From Myxococcota bacterium (lineage in GTDB: Bacteria > Myxococcota_A > Polyangia > HGW-17 > JAJRWW01): 5,890 nucleotides of DNA. The DNA lies in assembly GCA_024276595.1 (NCBI GenBank), contig JAJRWW010000651.1:1-5890 (forward strand), read 5' to 3'. Below are positions 1-5,591 of the stretch, in pieces. Within the stretch, counting starts at the first letter, position 1; the number at the start of each line of letters is the position of its first letter. The notes under the pieces are model-generated. The model saw only the letters and a program-made list of their open reading frames with translations, made no database searches and was not told the origin of the DNA. Position numbers and translations under genes: made by a program.

Positions 1-2039
1 CCAGGGCCCGCCCCGGCCGACCCTCGCGACCCGGAGCGGCGGCGGCCACATCTACCTTCTCCCCCACCTACAGCACTACTGTAATCGGACACCGCCCCCT
101 GACCGCGGCATCGGACCAGGTGGTGCGTGACCGGGACTTTCTGCTCTTCCCCAGGCAGACCTCCTCGGACCTCCTCCTCATGGTGCCCCAGCTCCACATC
201 TCCCAGCACTCGGGCTCTGGAAAGGGCCACCAGATCTTCCTGAGGGGCTTCGACGCGGAGCACGGGCAAGACCTCTACATCGCCTTCGGCGGAGTCCCCC
301 TGAACGAGCCCAGCCACGTGCACGGCATCGGCTACACGGACCTGCACTTCATCATCCCTGAGCTGGTGAAGCGCATCCGTATCCTCAAGGGGCCATACGA
401 CGTGCGCTACGGCCCCTTTGCCACGGCCGGAGCCATTGACTTCGAGCTCAAAGACACCCTGGACCGCTCCTACCTGGAGGTGAGCGGCGGCTCCTTCTCA
501 ACCCTCCAGGGGACCCTGGCCTTCTCCCCCCAGATGAAATCCCTGGACATGCTCGTTGCAGTGCAGGGCTTTACCACCGGCGGCTACACCGCTTTTGGGA
601 GCTGGAAGGGGGTGCGCTCCCTGGCGCGTATCTCCCGCCCCCTGGCCGGGGGACGCCTGGCCATGACCCTGGTGGCCTACGCCAGCCGATGGAACGCCGC
701 CGACGCCATCCCCCTGCGCCTCGTCAGGAGCGGGGCCCTCGACTTTTACGGGGGGCTGGACTCCACCGACGGGGGCTCCAGCGGGCGCGAGCACCTGGCC
801 CTCGACTACAAGAAGCAGTGGGGCGCAAACACCCTGAGCGCCGTGCTGTTCGTGGCCAAGCGCAGGAGCCGCATCTTTACCAACTACACCTACATGCTCG
901 AGAACCCAGATCTTGGCGACCAGACCGAGCAGGGGGACAGCCGCTGGATCCTGGGAGGGCGACTGGAGTGGGAGCGGGAGCACCGCTGGCGCGGGCTCCG
1001 GATCAGCACTCTCACGGGGGCGGTGTTCCGCGCCGACTGGGTCGATCTGGACATGTACCGTACCGAGGCCAGAGAGCGCTGGGATCTCGTGGCCAAGGTC
1101 AGCTCCACCCTGCTGGACGTGGGCGCCTACGCCCGGGTGGAGATCTCCCCGGTGCGCTGGTTCCGTGCCCTCGTGGGCCTGCGCTACGATCACCTGGCGT
1201 ACGAGATCGGAGGCGTACAGGACCTGGTGCGCCCGTCGGGGGCCATCGACCACGAGCAGCCGATCAACGGCACCGCCGGAAAGAACGTGTTCGTGCCCAA
1301 GGCCACCCTGGTCTTCTCACCGGCGAAGGTGCTGGACCTCTTCGTGAACTTCGGCACAGGGTTTCACCCCCTGGACTCCAGGGACGCGGTGGCCAACCAG
1401 GACCAGCGCATCCCCCTCGCCTACGCGGGAGAGCTGGGCTTCAGGATGCGCCTCTGGGGGCGCCTGGACCTGGCCGGCTCCATCTGGGGCACCTACCTGG
1501 AGCAGGAGATCTTCTTCGACCCCACCCTGGGGAGATCCATAGACACTGGGCGCAGCCGGCGGCTGGGCGGAGAGCTCGAGGCGCGCCTTCGTGTCCTCTC
1601 CTGGCTGCACCTCCACCTGGACGGCTCCTACACGGACGCCCGCCTGGTGGACTCTGGCGACCCGGTACCCAACTCCCCCAACCTGCTCCTCCGCGCTGGC
1701 GTCACCGTCTACAAGCGCTTTCACACCAAGATCCGCTTCTTCAACGGCTCGCTGCTGAGGGCCGGCGTGAGGGTGCGCTACATCGGCGCGAGGGACCTGG
1801 CCGAGGGCCACCGCTCCAAGGTCGCCACCCTGGTGGACGTGCTGCTGGGCTACCGGGTGCGCTGGTTCGCCCTGGAGCTGTCGGTGGACAACCTGCTGGA
1901 TCAACGCTGGCGAGACGCCCAGTACTTCTACGTGTCACGCGCGAGCCTCGCAGAGCCTGACACGGGCGTTGCTGGCTTCCACTTCACGGCGGGCACTCCC
2001 CTTGCGGTGCGCGCCACCCTGCGGGCCTTCTTCCCGTGA
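1..2039 (+). CDS. TonB-dependent outer-membrane receptor, 5'-truncated by window edge
   Basis: Gated beta-barrel porin that would import a scarce ligand across the outer membrane using TonB-ExbBD energy. The reading frame (codons begin at position 3) has no stop from the window edge to the TGA at 2037-2039. A GTG at 120 is a possible start but an unlikely one: the stretch before it already reads like a receptor linker and plug start (TTVIGHRPLTAASDQVV at about 75-125, after an Ala/Pro/Arg-rich segment), and no signal peptide follows 120. The true start is therefore upstream of the window. The plug domain covers roughly 75-470, with the IFLRGFDAEHG and IRILKGPYDVRYGPFATAGAIDF signatures. The rest is alternating-residue barrel strands, with a last strand ending ATLRAFFP, close to the usual terminal Phe. 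The plug holds a His-rich motif, HVHGIGYTDLHF (about 315-350). About 678 residues are visible, within the family range. Two lipoprotein genes follow in the same direction. The substrate is unknown; a metal is a guess. Confidence 0.9.
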   Translation, partial: RARPGRPSRPGAAAATSTFSPTYSTTVIGHRPLTAASDQVVRDRDFLLFPRQTSSDLLLMVPQLHISQHSGSGKGHQIFLRGFDAEHGQDLYIAFGGVPLNEPSHVHGIGYTDLHFIIPELVKRIRILKGPYDVRYGPFATAGAIDFELKDTLDRSYLEVSGGSFSTLQGTLAFSPQMKSLDMLVAVQGFTTGGYTAFGSWKGVRSLARISRPLAGGRLAMTLVAYASRWNAADAIPLRLVRSGALDFYGGLDSTDGGSSGREHLALDYKKQWGANTLSAVLFVAKRRSRIFTNYTYMLENPDLGDQTEQGDSRWILGGRLEWEREHRWRGLRISTLTGAVFRADWVDLDMYRTEARERWDLVAKVSSTLLDVGAYARVEISPVRWFRALVGLRYDHLAYEIGGVQDLVRPSGAIDHEQPINGTAGKNVFVPKATLVFSPAKVLDLFVNFGTGFHPLDSRDAVANQDQRIPLAYAGELGFRMRLWGRLDLAGSIWGTYLEQEIFFDPTLGRSIDTGRSRRLGGELEARLRVLSWLHLHLDGSYTDARLVDSGDPVPNSPNLLLRAGVTVYKRFHTKIRFFNGSLLRAGVRVRYIGARDLAEGHRSKVATLVDVLLGYRVRWFALELSVDNLLDQRWRDAQYFYVSRASLAEPDTGVAGFHFTAGTPLAVRATLRAFFP

Positions 2040-2061
2040 GCGCCCGCCCAGGAGATTCATC

Positions 2062-2862
2062 ATGAGCACCAGATCAACAGTCCGCACAACGAAGCTGGCC
2101 ATGCCGCTCGTGGCCCTCACCCTCGTGGCCTTGCACAGCGGCTGCACCCAAAAGGACGTGGAGCTGCCCACCTACCCGGTGCAGCTCCGGTTTGGGGGGG
2201 CCCTGCCCGCAAGCGACCAGGTGGGCACCTACCAGGTGACCTTCACCGAGGGCCTGCTGGTCATCGGGGACTGGTGGATCTACGGAATGAACCGTGAGGC
2301 CGCCGGCTACGCTGCCCTGCTCAAGCACGCGGGTCACGCCCACGGGGACGCCGAGTTCGACACCAACGTGGAGGGGACCTTCGTGGTGGACCTGCTCGCA
2401 GAGCCGCAGGTGCTGGCCACAAACGACCTCACCGAGGCCCACTACTTCGACGGCTCCATCCGGCTGCGACCCTGCGCCGACATCTACGACCCGGTCCACG
2501 CAGTAGACATGAGCCCCGTCGCCTCCACCGAGGACATCTGGGGCCACACCCTGCTGCTCTCGGGCAGCGCCACCGCAGACGCATCGTCCACCTACGACTT
2601 CGAGATAGTGGTGGACGCCGAGGCGATGGTGACCGGCCTGGTCTACGGAGGCACCGTCTGGGAGCAAGGGGCCACCGCCATCACGACCCTGCTCGACCTG
2701 GGCGCCTTGCTCGAGGACGTTGACTTCGCCGCCCTGGCCGACGCCGATGGCCACGTGCTCATCGACGCGAGCACCAACACAGACACCCACGACCTCATCA
2801 AGGCGCGGCTGCAAGACCCAGTGCAGTACCCCCACCTGGAGGCCGAGGCGCTCCCCCAGTAA
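2062..2862 (+). CDS. putative His-rich lipoprotein, function unknown
   Basis: Encodes 266 residues. The ATG at 2062 is chosen over an upstream in-frame ATG at 1969 because it has a good ribosome site (AGGAG, 2050-2054, 7 nt spacing), avoids overlap with the receptor gene and gives a clear signal peptide: basic residues 1-11, a hydrophobic core at 12-24, then HSGC with Cys28 as the likely lipidated residue. The lipobox is imperfect, with His rather than Leu at -3. The mature part contains a His-rich patch, KHAGHAHGD (residues 88-96), which could bind a metal, followed by a beta-rich segment (FVVDLLAEP, 107-115). I recall similar uncharacterised proteins beside TonB receptors, but cannot name a family with certainty. 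It begins 22 bp after the receptor stop and is probably co-transcribed. Three regions match the next gene: A50-D70, G161-S176 and the LADAD segment near 225-229, suggesting an old duplication. Expected location is the periplasm or a membrane surface. A role in ligand capture or delivery for the receptor is inferred from position only. Confidence 0.85.
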   Translation: MSTRSTVRTTKLAMPLVALTLVALHSGCTQKDVELPTYPVQLRFGGALPASDQVGTYQVTFTEGLLVIGDWWIYGMNREAAGYAALLKHAGHAHGDAEFDTNVEGTFVVDLLAEPQVLATNDLTEAHYFDGSIRLRPCADIYDPVHAVDMSPVASTEDIWGHTLLLSGSATADASSTYDFEIVVDAEAMVTGLVYGGTVWEQGATAITTLLDLGALLEDVDFAALADADGHVLIDASTNTDTHDLIKARLQDPVQYPHLEAEALPQ

Positions 2863-2905
2863 CCCCCTGACCAGCAGTCAGATCCAAGCAGAAAGGACGC
2901 TAATT

Positions 2906-3703
2906 ATGAGAAGGAACACGGCTCTCCTCATCTTCCTGGTGCCCCTCATCTCCACCGCAACGCTGGCCTGCGACTCCGACGGCGCGGGAACAGTTGCCGT
3001 GGAGATCTGGGGCGAAGACTTCATCGAGCAGGCCATCCCCGCCTCTGAGGTGGCCGACGGATGGAGGGTGAAGTACGATCACTTCGTGGTGACATTGGGA
3101 GACATCACCGCCGCAGGGGCCTCCTTCCCCGACGCGGCCGCATTCGACCTGACCGTGCCAGGTCCCGTGGCCGTGACCTCGGGGCCGGCCACCGCAGGAC
3201 CCATCGAGCCGGTGGCGTACTCGCTGGTGATCCCCAACTCAGACACCAGAAACGTGAACGTGGAGCCCGACACCTTCCAGACCATGATCGCCGAGGGCTG
3301 GTCCGTCTTCGTGCAGGGGACGGCCACCAAGGACGCATCCACCGTCCTGTTCTCCTGGGGCTTCGATGTCACCCAGGCCTTAACCGACTGCCACGCCACG
3401 GCGCGGGTCCCCGACGGCGCAACCGGGACCACCCAGATAACCATCCACGGTGACCACCTGCTCTACGACTCGCTGGTCAACCCCGAGGCGGTGCTCCGCT
3501 TCGGCCCCCTGGCGGACGCGGACGCTGACCACGACGGCGAGGTCACCCCTGCCGAGCTGGCCGCGGTGTCCGGGGTCACCTTCGGGGCGATGGACAACTA
3601 CGACGTCCCCGGCGGGTCCGGGATCGACAACCTCTGGGACTACCTCTCCGCCCAGGCCAGGACCATCGGCCACATCGACGGCGAGGGTCACTGCGAGCTC
3701 TGA
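2906..3703 (+). CDS. putative EF-hand lipoprotein, function unknown
   Basis: Encodes 265 residues. The ATG at 2906 follows AAGGA (2893-2897, 8 nt spacing) and starts a secretion signal: Arg2-Arg3, a hydrophobic core at residues 6-20, then TLAC with Cys22 as the probable lipidation site (Thr at -3 is atypical, so cleavage by the ordinary signal peptidase is possible). Near the C-terminus is a complete calcium-binding EF-hand loop, residues 206-217: Asp206, Asp208, Asp210, Gly211, Val213, Glu217. Cys162 and Cys263 could form a disulfide. The ITIHGDHLLYDSL segment (178-190) and the HIDGEGHCEL tail (256-265) give further His residues. Residues A46-D66 and G131-T146 align without gaps to residues A50-D70 and G161-S176 of the preceding protein, so the two are likely diverged duplicates; the EF-hand loop is intact only in this one. 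It is the third gene of the receptor operon, 43 bp after its neighbour. Calcium binding follows from the motif; the cellular role is unknown. Confidence 0.87.
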   Translation: MRRNTALLIFLVPLISTATLACDSDGAGTVAVEIWGEDFIEQAIPASEVADGWRVKYDHFVVTLGDITAAGASFPDAAAFDLTVPGPVAVTSGPATAGPIEPVAYSLVIPNSDTRNVNVEPDTFQTMIAEGWSVFVQGTATKDASTVLFSWGFDVTQALTDCHATARVPDGATGTTQITIHGDHLLYDSLVNPEAVLRFGPLADADADHDGEVTPAELAAVSGVTFGAMDNYDVPGGSGIDNLWDYLSAQARTIGHIDGEGHCEL

Positions 3704-3706
3704 TCC

Positions 3707-3724
3707 CTCCAGCTCACTCTGGAG
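3707..3724. terminator. small hairpin between convergent operons, possible bidirectional terminator
   Basis: CTCCAG (3707-3712), a 6-nt loop, then CTGGAG (3719-3724) form a perfect 6-bp stem. It sits in the 10-bp gap between the two convergent stop codons and overlaps the stop of the minus-strand fusion gene. The location fits a shared transcription end for both operons. There is no T-run on either strand, so it is not a classical intrinsic terminator, and such a short stem could arise by chance. Confidence 0.3.
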
Positions 3725-4802
3725 CGCTGGGCTCGGCCGTGATGGCGCCGCTGCCGCACTGCACCAGGCAGGCGCGGCAGGCGGTGCAGTCCTCGCGGCG
3801 CGCCATGACGGCCCTTCGATCCTCGCCCATCTCCCAGACGCCGCGGGGACACACCTCCGCACAGCAGCGACAGCCCACGCACTGGTCTCGGTCGATGGAG
3901 AGGGTGCGAAGGCCGTTGAGCAGCTCCGTCCGCACAGTGCCAGCCCAGGCCACGTTCCCCACCGCACCCACGCCGAGACGAGCCATCAGCGGGTCCAGGT
4001 CGCTGGGCATGGTGGAGGCCAGCCCACCCAGCTCCCCCCCATAGATGAGCAGCACCACCATGGCGATCACCAGCTCCGCCCTGATGGACTCCGCCCAGGG
4101 GGCAGGGAACACCCACGTGGCGGCCAGCGCCAGCCCCAGCGCCCCGTCCAGCCACATCACCTTGGTGAGCCCACGGCTTCCCGGGAGCCAGGGGCACAGC
4201 AAGAAAAAGAGCAGAAAACACAAAGCGCCCATGGCCAGGTAGCTCAGGAGCAGGTGAGCGCCAAGGATCCAAAACCCCACCGCGCCCAGGAGGTAGAAGG
4301 GGAAGAGGCTGCCCAGGGCCGTGTCCAGTCGCTCCCTCCAGTCGTAGGTGGCCCTCTTTTCTGGCTCACGGCGCTCGAAGCCCTCGGCCAGGTAGCGCGG
4401 AATGTCGTCCATGCGCACCGGGCCCCAGCGCACCTTCCAGCCGGTCTCTTTGCGAACATTGCGCGCGCTCACCCCCGGCGCCGAGAGGGGGGGCAAGATC
4501 ATGGTGCGGTGCTCAACCATTTCAGCCACACCGCTGGTCTTGACGGCGGAGACCACCGAGTGGGTGCTCAGCTCCTCTCCGCCCGCGGCGCACCAGACGT
4601 TGACCCCCTTGCTGTCTGCCACCAGGAGCCACGCGTCCACCCCGCGGAGGCTCCTGACAAGACGCCTCACGGTGGTGTAGAAGTTGCACGTCACCAGCAC
4701 CGGGCTGGTCGGTCCCGGCGACCCCAGCCGCCGGAGCCCCACCGGGGTCGGGCATGGAAACAGGCGAAAGAGCAGCCCCCAGATGGCCTTGAACACACGC
4801 AT
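3714..4802 (-). CDS. HgcAB-like fusion: membrane corrinoid protein fused to 2[4Fe-4S] ferredoxin
   Basis: Encodes 362 residues in three parts. Residues 1-165 are an HgcA-like corrinoid-binding domain, related to the CdhD/CFeSP corrinoid protein family, with GVNVWCAAGG at 66-75; Cys71 is the candidate lower cobalt ligand. Further HgcA-like stretches are ILPPLSAPGV (102-111) and WGPVRMDDIP (126-135). Residues 165-265 hold about four membrane helices (near 165-183, 184-205, 216-233 and 241-258). Residues 303-353 form a ferredoxin with two cluster motifs: Cys308/311/314/318 followed by Pro, and Cys339/342/345/349. In mercury methylators HgcA carries a methyl group on cobalt and HgcB supplies electrons; here both lie on one chain. 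Two departures stand out: Gly75 replaces the usual Lys, and no Cys follows Cys349, whereas HgcB has conserved C-terminal cysteines. Mercury methylation is therefore doubtful and the methyl acceptor is unknown. ATG at 4802 follows the methyltransferase stop with no gap, with GGAGG (4811-4815) 8 nt upstream inside that gene, indicating coupled translation. Confidence 0.9.
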   Translation of the reverse strand: MRVFKAIWGLLFRLFPCPTPVGLRRLGSPGPTSPVLVTCNFYTTVRRLVRSLRGVDAWLLVADSKGVNVWCAAGGEELSTHSVVSAVKTSGVAEMVEHRTMILPPLSAPGVSARNVRKETGWKVRWGPVRMDDIPRYLAEGFERREPEKRATYDWRERLDTALGSLFPFYLLGAVGFWILGAHLLLSYLAMGALCFLLFFLLCPWLPGSRGLTKVMWLDGALGLALAATWVFPAPWAESIRAELVIAMVVLLIYGGELGGLASTMPSDLDPLMARLGVGAVGNVAWAGTVRTELLNGLRTLSIDRDQCVGCRCCAEVCPRGVWEMGEDRRAVMARREDCTACRACLVQCGSGAITAEPSAPE

Positions 4803-5522
4803 CTAGCCGACCTCCGCCCTCTTTTGGCCCGTCACCAGCGCGAAGGCGTCACCGTGGCTCCTCTCCTCGCCCGTCACGGAAAACCCCGCATCCCGGACCT
4901 CCCCGGCGAGGTCCGGGATGGGGTGCGTCTGTCCGCTGGAGACCAGGTAGGTGAGCGCCAGCATGGGCGCCCTGGTCACGGCATGCAGGGCCCTGCGCCC
5001 CGCGGTCCTGGGCCGCACCTCGTCGGCGATCACCACCAGGCCCCCAGGCTCGAGGACCCTGTGGGCCTCCCCAAGGGCGAAGCGCCTCTCATCCGGGGAG
5101 AGCTCGGAGAGCACAAGCGTGGAGACCACCGCGTCGAAGCTGGCCTCGGCCAGCCCATCCATCCCGTCCACGCCCATGAGCGAGACCCGAAAGCGCCCGG
5201 ACAGGCTCTCCTCCTGGATCCTCCTCCTGGCCGCCTCCACCATCTTGGGGCTCACGTCGAACCCCTCCACCTGGCTGGCCCTGGTGAGCACCATCGAAGC
5301 CAGCTCACCCGTGCCGCACCCGATCTCCAGCACCCGGGCGCCCTCCGGGATCTTGCCGGCCACGCTGCGCTTTATCTCCAGCACGCGGCCCCGGGAGACC
5401 TTGTCCATTGTCCGATCATACGACCTGGGCCGCCCCTCCAGAAGCTTCATGAAGATGTAGCTGAACAAGATCCGCTCCTTTCTGGCCTCCAAATGCCCCT
5501 TCGGCTGGTCCTTCGGCCCCAT
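4803..5522 (-). CDS. cpaM: SAM-dependent methyltransferase, corrinoid protein-associated (CpaM-like)
   Basis: Class I Rossmann-fold methyltransferase of 239 residues. SAM-binding motif I is VLEIGCGTGEL (64-74), Asp89 in GFDVS is the acidic residue expected to hold the ribose, FDAVVSTLVLSEL (129-141) is the motif IV region, and RVLEPGGLVVIADE (155-168) is the post-I region. The N-terminal segment SYIFMKLLEG...YDR (21-37) matches my memory of the family named corrinoid protein-associated methyltransferase CpaM, which is found beside HgcA-like proteins; the name is recalled, not searched. It is the first gene of a two-gene operon, and its TAG stop abuts the ATG of the HgcAB-like fusion, so the two products probably work together in methyl transfer involving the corrinoid. 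The start is uncertain. ATG at 5522 has AAGGGG only 4 nt away and sits inside an exact TATAAT. A TTG at 5468 (residue 19) has AAGGAG at 6 nt spacing, giving 221 residues that begin at the conserved part. Substrate is unknown. Confidence 0.88.
   Translation of the reverse strand: MGPKDQPKGHLEARKERILFSYIFMKLLEGRPRSYDRTMDKVSRGRVLEIKRSVAGKIPEGARVLEIGCGTGELASMVLTRASQVEGFDVSPKMVEAARRRIQEESLSGRFRVSLMGVDGMDGLAEASFDAVVSTLVLSELSPDERRFALGEAHRVLEPGGLVVIADEVRPRTAGRRALHAVTRAPMLALTYLVSSGQTHPIPDLAGEVRDAGFSVTGEERSHGDAFALVTGQKRAEVG
4889..4920. repeat. perfect 13-bp inverted repeat (hairpin) within the methyltransferase gene
   Basis: CATCCCGGACCTC (4889-4901) and its exact reverse complement (4908-4920) flank a 6-nt loop. 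Allowing a bulge at 4888, CCC (4885-4887) also pairs with GGG (4921-4923). It encodes PIPDLAGEVRD in the methyltransferase and lies about 85-120 nt upstream of the fusion gene start in the shared mRNA. It could modulate expression between the two genes or protect the transcript, or be a coincidence of GC-rich codons. There is no T-run after it. Confidence 0.5.
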
Positions 5523-5526
5523 TATA
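5521..5526 (-). promoter_or_regulatory. TATAAT -10 element overlapping the methyltransferase ATG
   Basis: An exact sigma-70-type TATAAT reads on the minus strand across 5526-5521 and includes the AT of the candidate ATG. In a GC-rich setting this stands out. No convincing -35 lies 16-18 bp upstream (GCACCT at 5549-5544 for 17 bp). If used, transcription would begin near 5513, inside the longer reading frame, supporting the TTG start at 5468. Confidence 0.35.
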
Positions 5527-5552
5527 CCCCTTGAATCTCCCCAAGGTGCTTT

Positions 5553-5583
5553 TTGGCAATGGCGCCTCCAAAAATGCGATACT
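5553..5583 (+). promoter_or_regulatory. possible promoter for the divergent plus-strand gene
   Basis: TTGGCA (5553-5558) and GATACT (5578-5583) resemble -35 and -10 elements, separated by 19 bp, slightly wider than ideal. Transcription would start about 7 nt later, almost at the ATG at 5592, implying a leaderless or nearly leaderless message. The 69-bp divergent gap is AT-richer than its surroundings, which fits a promoter region for both genes. Confidence 0.3.
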
Positions 5584-5591
5584 GTCTCCTC

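Noticed and set aside
69..83. TACAG-N5-CTGTA inverted repeat near the left edge
   Set aside because: Only a 5-bp stem, and it lies within the receptor reading frame; expected by chance.
689..1960. Plus-strand frame of 423 codons inside the receptor gene
   Set aside because: Arg/Pro/Gly-rich out-of-frame translation; the receptor barrel frame accounts for this region.
1969..2061. Upstream in-frame ATG giving the first lipoprotein a 31-residue extension
   Set aside because: It would overlap the receptor gene, is Arg/Pro-rich and would bury the signal peptide; the ATG at 2062 has a proper ribosome site.
3751..3790. Nested inverted repeats CTGCCGC/GCGGCAG and ACTGCACC/GGTGCAGT
   Set aside because: They fall on the repeated Cys, Arg and Ala codons of the second iron-sulfur motif, with 16-17 nt loops, so codon repetition explains them.
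3688..4272. Minus-strand frame of 194 codons overlapping the fusion gene
   Set aside because: Gly/Arg/His-rich composition without recognisable motifs; the overlapping frame encodes the iron-sulfur ferredoxin.
3450..5534. Very long plus-strand open frame of 694 codons over the two minus-strand genes
   Set aside because: Its translation is low-complexity, Pro/His/Arg/Gln-rich and matches no family, while the opposite strand encodes two proteins with clear motifs. It is an antisense shadow of high-GC codons.
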